The notes under the pieces were generated by a model. That model worked only from the letters and a program-made list of their open reading frames with translations. It was not told the origin of the DNA and made no database searches. The translations under genes and the position numbers were made by a program. This document shows positions 1 to 6,132 of a stretch of 11,945 nucleotides of DNA, piece after piece (positions within the stretch are counted from its first letter, which is position 1; each line of letters begins with the position of its first letter). Source of the stretch: Burkholderiales bacterium (GTDB lineage: Bacteria; Pseudomonadota; Gammaproteobacteria; Burkholderiales; Burkholderiaceae); contig CAHJWV010000570.1 in assembly GCA_903643055.1 (NCBI GenBank), forward strand, positions 1 to 11,945, given 5' to 3'.

Positions 1-702
1 GGCCTGATGCAATTGCAGCAGGTTGCGTTCGACGCGGTAAGGATGTTCGTTAACGTCCTCAAGAAAGAGCACGCCGCCTTTGACCTTCGGCCAATGCGGT
101 GTTCCCAACAATGAGTTGAGCACGCACAAGTTGCCACCCCACAGCGTGCCCTGCACTTCCAGGCCCTCGAAGCCGGCCTCGGTGCGAAAGCCAATGGCTT
201 CCAATGCACCGCTCATCGCTTCGACAAAACAATCGGAGGTCACGTCATCGACCTCTTCGCCGCCGAAGTCATCGCTGCCCAGCGGGCCAGACCAGGTGCG
301 CGCTTTGGCATGGGCCAGCAAGCCCATTTGCAGCGCCGTCATGTCGCTGTAGCCGACCCAACGCGTGCCTTGCTCGACGCTGTGGGCCAGGAGCTTCCAG
401 TCGATGCGATCGAGCAAGCGGGTGAGGCCATAGCCTCCGCGTGTGGCCATCGCAATCGATGGCGCAGCCTGGGCCACGCGGTGCAGCGCGGCCAAGCGGG
501 TGTCGTCATCACCGGCAAAGCGTTGCTGCTTCGCCAGCGCCGCCTCATCGACATGAACGTGAAAATCCAGAGCAGACAATCGCTTAACGGCCCGCTTGAG
601 CGGTGCCGCCTTCAGCAAAACGCCTGCGGGGGAGAACAGGGTCAGCTCGTGAGCGCAGCTGTCACTGGGGTCGTGGTGGGGGTGGTCGCAATGCAGGCTC
701 AA
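1..702 (-). CDS. ldcA: LD-carboxypeptidase (muramoyltetrapeptide carboxypeptidase), 5' part; runs off the left edge
   Basis: A serine peptidase of the S66 family. Known members cut the L,D bond before the terminal D-Ala of murein tetrapeptides during cytoplasmic recycling of cell-wall fragments. The 234 residues visible include the N-terminal strand LFSPAGV (residues 22-28), the segment MATRGGYGLTRLLDRIDW (85-102), the nucleophile motif GYSD with Ser119, and FLEDVNEHPYRVER (213-226), whose Glu215 corresponds to the family's catalytic Glu. The catalytic His lies in the missing C-terminal part. No ATG lies near the conserved start. I chose TTG at 702 because a GGAGAG ribosome-binding site sits about 10 nt upstream. 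The start falls inside the end of tadA, a 41-nt overlap that suggests coupled translation in one operon. The N-terminus is His-rich (LHCDHPHH). Family assignment is very secure; the exact start is less so. Confidence 0.93.
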   Translation of the reverse strand, partial: MSLHCDHPHHDPSDSCAHELTLFSPAGVLLKAAPLKRAVKRLSALDFHVHVDEAALAKQQRFAGDDDTRLAALHRVAQAAPSIAMATRGGYGLTRLLDRIDWKLLAHSVEQGTRWVGYSDMTALQMGLLAHAKARTWSGPLGSDDFGGEEVDDVTSDCFVEAMSGALEAIGFRTEAGFEGLEVQGTLWGGNLCVLNSLLGTPHWPKVKGGVLFLEDVNEHPYRVERNLLQLHQA

Positions 703-1258
703 TTTCCAGCGCCTCTCCAGTGGGAATCTCGGGGATGTCGAGAACCTCGGGGATCTCGATCTTCGGCACCGCGCGGCGCTGGCGATACAACTCGCGCCGC
801 TCGGCAAAAAAATCCTTCAGTACCTTGCCGCAGTCGTCGGCCAGCACACCGCCTTCAAGCCGCGTGTGGTGATTGAGTTGCGGCTGCGCGAAGACGTCGA
901 TCACCGAGCCGGCCGCGCCGGTCTTGGGGTCGGTCGCGCCAAAGACAACGCGCTTGAAGCGAGCATGCAACAGCGCCATCGCACACATCGCGCAAGGTTC
1001 GAGCGTGACGAACAACTCGCACTCCGGCAAGCGGTAGTTGCCGAGAAGTGTCGCGGCGTGGCGCAAGGCCACGATCTCGGCATGTGCGGTCGGGTCATGT
1101 TCGGTGATGGGCCGGTTGTAGCCGGTGGCAATCACCTGTCCGGCCCGCATGATCACCGCACCGACAGGCACCTCACCGACCAGCCAGGCGTTTTGTGCCT
1201 GATCGAGCGCAATGCGCATCGCCTGCTCATCGGCAGGATGAACGGGCGTGGCGGTCAC
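662..1258 (-). CDS. tadA: tRNA-specific adenosine deaminase TadA (with proline-rich C-terminal tail)
   Basis: Converts adenosine 34 to inosine in the wobble position of tRNA-Arg(ACG), using a zinc-activated water; usually an essential cytoplasmic homodimer. The cytidine-deaminase fold is clear: VGEVPVGAVI (27-36), zinc ligand and proton-shuttling Glu in HAE (His59, Glu61), the other two ligands in PCAMC (Cys89, Cys92), then FGATDPKTGAAGS (106-118), all as in E. coli TadA. The start is GTG at 1258, whose GTGA overlaps the stop of the small upstream gene. This places MRIAL 14 residues in, close to the E. coli arrangement; the ATG at that Met is a possible alternative. At 198 residues it is about 30 longer than E. 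coli TadA. The extra part is an acidic, proline-rich tail (about 168-198) ending in RPPPPRPQ, and its DNA also carries the ldcA start and ribosome-binding site. Confidence 0.97.
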   Translation of the reverse strand: MTATPVHPADEQAMRIALDQAQNAWLVGEVPVGAVIMRAGQVIATGYNRPITEHDPTAHAEIVALRHAATLLGNYRLPECELFVTLEPCAMCAMALLHARFKRVVFGATDPKTGAAGSVIDVFAQPQLNHHTRLEGGVLADDCGKVLKDFFAERRELYRQRRAVPKIEIPEVLDIPEIPTGEALEIEPALRPPPPRPQ

Positions 1259-1485
1259 TGATCGGCTTCTTCTTTGCGAGCGCCTTGCTGCATCGCCTTG
1301 TTGACGTCGTCACGCACTTTGTCCTGCAATTGCTGCGACTGCTGGCGCACATTGCCATCGGGCGTGCCGCTCGCGCCCAGCGCTGCGGCAGGCACCTGCG
1401 TTGCCGATTTCATCTGCTTGCTGGCCACCATGCCGACGAGGGCCAGCACGACAAGCAAGGACACGATGCCAAACAGGGCTTTCAT
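1255..1485 (-). CDS. Small single-pass membrane or exported protein, unknown function (76 aa)
   Basis: I do not recognise a family. The 76-residue product begins with Met-Lys and a hydrophobic stretch (about residues 4-21, LFGIVSLLVVLALVGMVA). This could be a signal anchor or a signal peptide, although no clear signal peptidase I site is visible. A short Ala/Gly/Pro-rich linker follows, then a charged Gln-rich helix (about 46-72, VRQQSQQLQDKVRDDVNKAM) that could form a coiled coil. ATG at 1485 has GGAG 8 nt upstream. Its TGA overlaps the tadA GTG, so it is probably translated together with tadA, and it lies 52 nt downstream of the 2H-phosphoesterase gene. Its location between RNA-processing genes gives no firm hint of its job; the topology suggests a periplasmic helix tethered to the inner membrane. 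Confidence 0.8.
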   Translation of the reverse strand: MKALFGIVSLLVVLALVGMVASKQMKSATQVPAAALGASGTPDGNVRQQSQQLQDKVRDDVNKAMQQGARKEEADQ

Positions 1486-1537
1486 GCGGCGATCTCCATG
1501 AGATGACTGTTAATGAGGCGTGCGGCGATGCTGCGCG

Positions 1538-2236
1538 TTAGCCATTCAAGGGCCAGCGCCCCAATGGAACGTGAACCGTCTGTCCGATCAAGCTGTGCAC
1601 AAGCACGAGTTCGCGTGCTGTCCAGGTGATGGGCTCGACCGGCTGCTCGGCCACCGGACGGTCGTCATACAGCAACGTCAGATGGGGTGCGAAACGCGCG
1701 TCGACCCAAGCACCCAGTGCCGCCTTCTTCATCGCCCAACCCAGCTGCTCCTGAAATGCCTGGGCTGCCGCCAAGCCGGCCGCATCACCGCGCAACACGA
1801 TCGGGTGATTGCCGGCGCCAGGCCGAGGGGTGCGACCGGAATAACTCATCACCCGGTCGAGCGTCATCTCGAAGGCCGCTGCGCTGACGGTTGCCGCCGC
1901 CGCCTGGGCCCGGCTGATGATGTCGTGGCGAACACTCATGTGGTCACCCAAATGATGCAGCGTGACCTGAAACCGCTCTGGGCGCAGCGGCGCGCCCTGC
2001 AAGCCGTGTTCGTCGCGAAGCCGATATGCGAGCCGCCCCATGCGTGCAGCAGTTTCTTCGTCCGGATAGAGCGCGAAGAACAAACGATCGGTCGGCCGCG
2101 GCTCGACCTCGAAGCCCGCGAGCGTCAGTTGCTGCTGCGCAGGTGCAAAGCGCTTGTCCGCCGGGCGCTTGGCCGGCACCTCGATGTCATCGGGGCCTGC
2201 GTTGCCTCGCGCTTGATCACAGTCAATGGAAGTCAC
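1538..2236 (-). CDS. 2H phosphoesterase family protein (ThpR/2'-5' RNA ligase-like), first catalytic motif altered
   Basis: Related to RNA 2',3'-cyclic phosphodiesterase ThpR and the 2'-5' RNA ligases, cytoplasmic two-lobed enzymes whose catalysis relies on two HxTx motifs. After a charged, probably disordered N-terminus (1-49), the domain starts at RLFFALYPDEETAARM (51-66). The second motif is intact, PHLTLLY (184-190), with the usual tail LVLVHSLIG (210-218) and LGRWPL near the end. The first motif, however, reads FQVTLHHLG (89-97), with Gln90 (codon CAG) where the family has His. The start is taken as GTG at 2236 because no ATG lies upstream and an in-frame stop precedes it; the ribosome-binding site is weak, so the true start could differ. 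It is probably the first gene of the group continuing to ldcA. Family assignment is firm; activity is uncertain because of the His loss. Confidence 0.88.
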   Translation of the reverse strand: MTSIDCDQARGNAGPDDIEVPAKRPADKRFAPAQQQLTLAGFEVEPRPTDRLFFALYPDEETAARMGRLAYRLRDEHGLQGAPLRPERFQVTLHHLGDHMSVRHDIISRAQAAAATVSAAAFEMTLDRVMSYSGRTPRPGAGNHPIVLRGDAAGLAAAQAFQEQLGWAMKKAALGAWVDARFAPHLTLLYDDRPVAEQPVEPITWTARELVLVHSLIGQTVHVPLGRWPLNG

Positions 2237-2616
2237 GGGCTCGCTCAGCTCAGATTCAGGGTTAGATGATCAACGGGCAACGGGTAACGGGGATGGACAG
2301 AAGCCTGGCTTGTGAAGCAGGCACCAAGCTCTTCCGCTCCTTCAAGCCACCACCAGGTCCGACGAGCGGCCCTCGCAGCGCAACCCGCGAGAATACCAGG
2401 GTCATGGAGACTGGAACGCTGGCCCGGTTCATCACTGAATCCGCATGGGCCGGCTTCGATGCATCGCACCGCCACAGCGGCGAGCGCGCAGCGATTCAAA
2501 CCAGACAGCGCCGGGCGCCTTTGCCTATCCCCAACTGAACCGAACACAGCCCAAGCCGCCCGTGCGACAGTCGGCCGGTTGCCCACTCACGATCATGAAC
2601 AGTCCTGGAGGTGCCC
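2237..2616. other. 380-nt divergent intergenic region, no convincing gene
   Basis: Lies between the diverging 2H-phosphoesterase and comFB-like genes. Open frames here have no recognisable protein content. Visible structure includes three tandem 7-mers (2272-2292), a bulged hairpin GCCTG-G-CTT/AAG-CAGGC (2303-2322), and a longer hairpin at 2421-2451: outer stem GGCCC/GGGCC, inner 6-bp stem with one G-T pair, loop TCAC, and a 5-nt bulge on the 3' side. On the minus strand TATTCT at 2391-2396 is a weak -10 candidate for the leftward group, without a good -35. The gap must hold promoters for both flanking genes and is long enough for a structured leader or small RNA, but I matched it to no known RNA family. 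Confidence 0.5.
2272..2292. repeat. Three tandem 7-mers AACGGG(C/T/G)
   Basis: AACGGGC, AACGGGT and AACGGGG follow each other without gaps, 36 nt upstream of the proposed GTG of the 2H-phosphoesterase gene on the opposite strand. They could be a regulator's direct-repeat site in that gene's leader or simply a slippage product; nothing decides between these. Confidence 0.6.
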
Positions 2617-2901
2617 ATGGGTGCAGACTTCGAGTCGATTCACAACCACTACGAACGCGTCGTGATTGAGGCTGTGCTGGCGGCCGCGCCAGGCTACCCG
2701 GGCGTGCCGCACAGCTTGCTGCCGGATGTGGCCTGCGTTGCACTGAACCGCTTGCCGGCGCGCTACATCCGCCATGAAGTCGACCTGGCTTTCTATCTGA
2801 CCGAAGGCGAACGCGCGAACAACGAGCGGGCGATGGCCGAAGCGATCAATTTCGCCTTTGACTTTGTTCAGGCCCGCAACGCGATGCGCGCACGCGGCTG
2901 A
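2617..2901 (+). CDS. ComFB-family protein (94 aa), cysteine-less variant
   Basis: A small protein matching the late-competence ComFB family (PF10719). Bacillus ComFB is of unclear function, while cyanobacterial members have been reported to bind cyclic dinucleotides. The signature is the segment PDVACVALNRLPARYI (36-51), preceded by an N-terminal helix (SIHNHYERVVIEAVLAA) and followed by a C-terminal helix rich in Ala and Glu. Members with metal-binding cysteines carry them just before the DV..ALN motif. Here that stretch is VPHSLLPDV, so the CxxC pair is absent and only Cys40 remains. ATG at 2617 is preferred over the in-frame GTG at 2611 because GGAGG at 2607-2611 gives a 5-nt spacing. The gene is convergent with nadB, 6 nt from its stop. 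Cytoplasmic; partner and ligand are not visible from sequence. Confidence 0.87.
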   Translation: MGADFESIHNHYERVVIEAVLAAAPGYPGVPHSLLPDVACVALNRLPARYIRHEVDLAFYLTEGERANNERAMAEAINFAFDFVQARNAMRARG

Positions 2902-2915
2902 AACGCATCAGCCGC
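2894..2915. terminator. Perfect 8-bp inverted repeat containing both stop codons of comFB-like and nadB
   Basis: GCGGCTGA, loop AACGCA, TCAGCCGC. The left arm ends in the plus-strand TGA stop (2899-2901), and the right arm begins with the complement of the nadB TGA (2908-2910). The hairpin would form in both transcripts and fits a bidirectional terminator or 3'-end stabiliser for convergent genes. There is no T-tract on either side, so intrinsic termination is not assured. Confidence 0.55.
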
Positions 2916-4581
2916 ACAGCCCCGACACCGAGTTGCCCGCGGGCGGGCGGCGGTGGCTGGTGGCCGGGCGCACCAGCACGGTCGGGAAACTGACAGGCAG
3001 CGTCTCCGGGAAATCGCGGCTGTAATGCAGCCCTCGGCTTTCGTGCCGCATCAAGGCCGAACGCACGATCAACTCGGCGCAGTCGACCAGATTGCGCAAC
3101 TCGAGCAGATCGCGCGAGACGCGGAAGTTCGCGTAGTAGTCATCGATCTCGCTGCGCAACAGGGCAATGCGGTGCAGCGCCCGCTCCAGCCGCTTGGTCG
3201 TGCGCACGATGCCGACGTAGTTCCACATCAGCAGCCGAAGCTCGTCCCAGTTATGGGCGATGACGACCTGCTCATCGGCGTTCTCGACCTTGCTCTCGTC
3301 CCAGGCCGGCAACGCGGGATGCGAAACCGGTCCATGGCTCAGGATCTCTTCCGCACAGGTCTTGCCCAGCACAACGCATTCGAGCAGCGAGTTGCTGGCC
3401 AGCCGGTTCGCGCCATGCAAGCCGGTGTAGGTGGTCTCACCGACGGCGTAAAGGCCGGGCACGTCGCTGCGGCCTTGCAGGTCGGTGACCACGCCACCGC
3501 AGGTGTAGTGCGCAGCCGGCACGACCGGGATCGGCTGGGTCGTGATGTCGATGCCCAGCTTCAGGCAGCGAGCGTAGATCGTCGGGAAATGCTCTTTGAG
3601 GAAATCGGCACCGAGGTGCGTCGCATCGAGCAGCACATAGTCGAGCCCGTGCTTCTTCATCTCGAAGTCGATCGCGCGCGCCACGATGTCCCGCGGCGCC
3701 AGTTCGGCACGTTCGTCATGTGAAGGCATGAAGCGAATGCCTGCCGCGCCACCCGGCCCCATGTTCGGCAGCAGCAGATGAGCGCCTTCGCCACGCAAGG
3801 CCTCGGTGATCAGAAAGCTGCGTTCCTGGGGGTGATAAAGGCAGGTCGGGTGGAACTGGATGAACTCCATGTTGGCCACGCGCCCGCCAGCCCGCCAAGC
3901 CATCGCAATGCCGTCCCCGGTGGAAGTGTCCGGGTTGGTGGTGTAGCGGTAGACCTTGCCGGCACCGCCCGTGGCCAGCACCACCGCCGACGCAGCCAGG
4001 GTTTCCACGCGCTGACGGTCGATGTCCAGCGCATAAACGCCGTAGCAGCGGGGCTGCTCATCGCGCTTCAAATGGCGCGAGGTGATCACGTCGACCGCCA
4101 TCCAGCGTTCGAGCAATCGGATGTTGGGATGGCTTGCGACTTCCTTCAGCAGCACGTCATGGATCGCCTTGCCCGTCGCGTCGGCCGCATGGGCAATGCG
4201 CCGCACCGCGTGCCCGCCTTCCCGGGTGAGGTGCAAGCCGAGCGGGCCATCGGGGTCGGGCGAAAAAGGCACGCCGCGGTCAACCAGCCATTCGATCGCG
4301 TCAGCACTGTGCTCGGCAATGAAGCGCGCCGTTTGCTCATCAACCAACCCGGCGCCCGCATCGCGGGTGTCGCGCACATGGGATTCGATGCTGTCGTCGG
4401 TTCCGAGCACGCCGACGATGCCGCCCTGCGCCCAGGCCGTCGCGCCTTCATTCATGTTGCGTTTTGCCAGCACCACCACCGGCTGATGCGCGGCGAGGTG
4501 CAAGGCCACCGTCAAACCTGCCAAGCCCGCACCAACAATCACTACCGGGAGTGAAGACGAATCAGGCGGGCTTGCAGACAT
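2908..4581 (-). CDS. nadB: L-aspartate oxidase
   Basis: Flavoenzyme that oxidises L-aspartate to iminoaspartate, which NadA condenses with dihydroxyacetone phosphate to quinolinate in de novo NAD synthesis; cytoplasmic. The 557-residue product has the FAD-binding VGAGLAGL (16-23), HLTREGGH (117-124) with Glu121, QFHPT (242-246) with His244, [18 protein letters not shown] (283-300) with the catalytic Arg297, AHYTCGGV (357-364) with His358, and ASNSLLEC (395-402). These residues align with those of E. coli NadB. The frame stays open far upstream to 4929, but the family start corresponds to ATG at 4581, just before the FAD motif. The extra upstream sequence is non-coding in character and overlaps the start of the divergent gene. 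The ribosome-binding site is poor. It stands alone here: nadA and nadC are not adjacent. Confidence 0.97.
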   Translation of the reverse strand: MSASPPDSSSLPVVIVGAGLAGLTVALHLAAHQPVVVLAKRNMNEGATAWAQGGIVGVLGTDDSIESHVRDTRDAGAGLVDEQTARFIAEHSADAIEWLVDRGVPFSPDPDGPLGLHLTREGGHAVRRIAHAADATGKAIHDVLLKEVASHPNIRLLERWMAVDVITSRHLKRDEQPRCYGVYALDIDRQRVETLAASAVVLATGGAGKVYRYTTNPDTSTGDGIAMAWRAGGRVANMEFIQFHPTCLYHPQERSFLITEALRGEGAHLLLPNMGPGGAAGIRFMPSHDERAELAPRDIVARAIDFEMKKHGLDYVLLDATHLGADFLKEHFPTIYARCLKLGIDITTQPIPVVPAAHYTCGGVVTDLQGRSDVPGLYAVGETTYTGLHGANRLASNSLLECVVLGKTCAEEILSHGPVSHPALPAWDESKVENADEQVVIAHNWDELRLLMWNYVGIVRTTKRLERALHRIALLRSEIDDYYANFRVSRDLLELRNLVDCAELIVRSALMRHESRGLHYSRDFPETLPVSFPTVLVRPATSHRRPPAGNSVSGLCG

Positions 4582-4640
4582 GTTGAGATGAAAGTCGGGA
4601 CGCTGTTTCGCGACCGCAGACAATGAGCGTTGAAGCGGGG

Positions 4641-4646
4641 ATTCTA
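4641..4646 (-). promoter_or_regulatory. Candidate -10 element for nadB
   Basis: On the minus strand TAGAAT matches the sigma-70 -10 consensus at five of six positions, about 60 nt upstream of the nadB ATG. No recognisable -35 hexamer lies at 16-18 nt spacing, so it is only a candidate. Confidence 0.3.
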
Positions 4647-4726
4647 TCGAGCGAGTCAGCACATCCGTTTTTAAGGCCAACTCCTGCTGCACCCCCGTCA
4701 CCGTGAAATCGTTCCCACTTCGCCTC

Positions 4727-4755
4727 GTCACATTTAGACACAAGCAACCTACACT
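4727..4755 (+). promoter_or_regulatory. Candidate sigma-70 promoter for the roadblock-domain gene
   Basis: GTCACA (4727-4732) and TACACT (4750-4755) are separated by 17 nt, each matching four of six consensus bases. Transcription would start near 4762, leaving a leader of about 15 nt that contains the GAGGG ribosome-binding site. Weak but well placed. Confidence 0.3.
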
Positions 4756-4776
4756 GAATGATCGCGAGGGTTTCCC

Positions 4777-6090
4777 ATGTCCACCACACCAAGCATTACC
4801 TCCAAGCCCTCGACCGGGCAAGCTCAACACAAGCAAGCTAACCGAACACCGACACTGACTCAAGCGCAGGTGGTAACCGACGCGCCGACTCGAGCTGCCC
4901 CCCCGCAACCCACCGCCGACTCCGCGCATGAGATGTTTGTTTCATGCAGTGCCGCGCAAGCGATGCAACAGAAGTTCGAGCATCAACCCACCGAGTTCAT
5001 TGCCTTTCATGACATCGGCACCGTGACGGCGAGCAAGCTGCTCGCCGGCGTGGCGGCCGCCAGCGGGCGCACTGTTCAGCGTCTGGTGATCCGCCGCCAA
5101 GGCTACGGCAATGCGCTGGCGACCTTGGAATTCATCGACTTCCAGTCTGGCGGCCAGTCGCTTCGCATCTACACGACCGAGGCCGAAGCCGACCTGTCCA
5201 CTCGGGGCGAATTGGCCCATGTGCTGCTGAACTACAGCCGCCTGGGTGTCGTGCTCGTCGGTGACTTTGCCCGCCCGCTGGCCACTTCGGCGTTCGGCCC
5301 CTTGCGCGAAGCCATGCTGTCCAACAGCTGGCGCAATCGCCAGATGCTGTTGCTGCCGCTGGCAGCTTCCAGCGCCATCAGCGGCAACACCGCACTCGGT
5401 CAAGGCACCGGCGTGACCGTGCGCACAACACCGCAAGTCACGCGGCCGGCTCAGGCCTGGGAATTCATCAGCGGCAGCTGGAACCGCCTGCGCGCTCAGA
5501 TCTATTCCGACACCGGCCGTGCCCTGCTGGGCCTGCCCGGTGCTGGCGCCAGCGCGCCGGGCACAGCCGCCAGCGCCTCCGTTAAAAACCAGCCGCAGGC
5601 GATTCATTCGCAAGCCGCACCGCTGTACATCAATTCAGCCCAGGTTCCGCTGAGCAGCAAGCTGCCGACACTGCCGGATGAAGTGTCGCCCTTAGATGCC
5701 GTGGAAGAACTGCCGCTGGTGCGCTACGCCAACCAGCTGGGCGAACTACCCGGCATCGTGAGCGTCGCCATCTTTGACATTCAGACCGGCCAAAGCCTGG
5801 TCTATGCCGGCGAGCCCAACCACGATGCACTGGCACAGCAGGGCGCCAGCCTTTTTGCCGCGATGGCTGCGGCAAGCCAGGCGCTCAGCATGGGCAAGGC
5901 TTTGCCAGAAGCGGCGATCACGCTGGCAACCCACCATCTGATGCTGCGCGGCGTGCCCAATTACCCGGGGCTGGCGCTGCACGCCGTGCTCGACAAGACA
6001 CGCAGCAACCCCACCGAAATGCGCCTGCGCATCCTGCGCCTGGACGCATCGCTCGCCTCCATCAGCGAGAGACCTCAACGGCGCGAATGA
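4777..6090 (+). CDS. Roadblock/LC7-like C-terminal domain protein with an unrecognised central domain (437 aa)
   Basis: No signal peptide or membrane segment is visible, so it is probably cytoplasmic. Residues 1-50 are rich in Ser, Thr, Pro and Gln and look disordered. Residues about 52-255 form an alpha/beta-looking domain I do not recognise (for example [24 protein letters not shown] and [20 protein letters not shown]). A second Ala/Ser/Gln-rich linker covers about 256-310. The C-terminal part (about 311-425) resembles bacterial Roadblock/LC7 domains: the strand [22 protein letters not shown] (324-345), a helix with [18 protein letters not shown], and strands such as [12 protein letters not shown]. 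Family members often partner small GTPases (MglA-like) or other signalling proteins, but no GTPase gene is nearby. ATG at 4777 has GAGGG 6 nt upstream. The gene is divergent from nadB and convergent with the DUF1501 gene. The roadblock call rests on pattern recognition and is moderately secure. Confidence 0.75.
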   Translation: MSTTPSITSKPSTGQAQHKQANRTPTLTQAQVVTDAPTRAAPPQPTADSAHEMFVSCSAAQAMQQKFEHQPTEFIAFHDIGTVTASKLLAGVAAASGRTVQRLVIRRQGYGNALATLEFIDFQSGGQSLRIYTTEAEADLSTRGELAHVLLNYSRLGVVLVGDFARPLATSAFGPLREAMLSNSWRNRQMLLLPLAASSAISGNTALGQGTGVTVRTTPQVTRPAQAWEFISGSWNRLRAQIYSDTGRALLGLPGAGASAPGTAASASVKNQPQAIHSQAAPLYINSAQVPLSSKLPTLPDEVSPLDAVEELPLVRYANQLGELPGIVSVAIFDIQTGQSLVYAGEPNHDALAQQGASLFAAMAAASQALSMGKALPEAAITLATHHLMLRGVPNYPGLALHAVLDKTRSNPTEMRLRILRLDASLASISERPQRRE

Positions 6091-6095
6091 GCGGT

Positions 6096-6130
6096 GCGGG
6101 GCAAAGCACTCTTCGGCCCTTTGCCCCCGC
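6096..6130. terminator. Strong hairpin between convergent genes, probable bidirectional terminator
   Basis: GCGGGGCAAAG (6096-6106) pairs with CTTTGCCCCCGC (6119-6130), an 11-bp stem with one bulged C and a 12-nt loop. It fills the 42-nt gap between the stop of the roadblock gene (plus strand) and the stop of the DUF1501 gene (minus strand). No long T-tract follows on either strand. Confidence 0.55.
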
Positions 6131-6132
6131 CC

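Noticed and set aside
2245..2586. 113-codon minus-strand frame in the gap upstream of the 2H-phosphoesterase gene
   Set aside because: No recognisable protein features and composition unlike its neighbours; it would also overlap the start of the real gene.
2953..4554. Two long plus-strand open frames (about 256 and 258 codons) opposite nadB
   Set aside because: They are antisense shadows of a clearly real gene in GC-rich DNA. Their translations are Arg/His/Gln-rich with no recognisable domain.
4582..4929. 116-residue N-terminal extension of nadB in the same open frame
   Set aside because: It lacks family similarity, overlaps the start of the divergent gene, and the conserved NadB start coincides with ATG at 4581.
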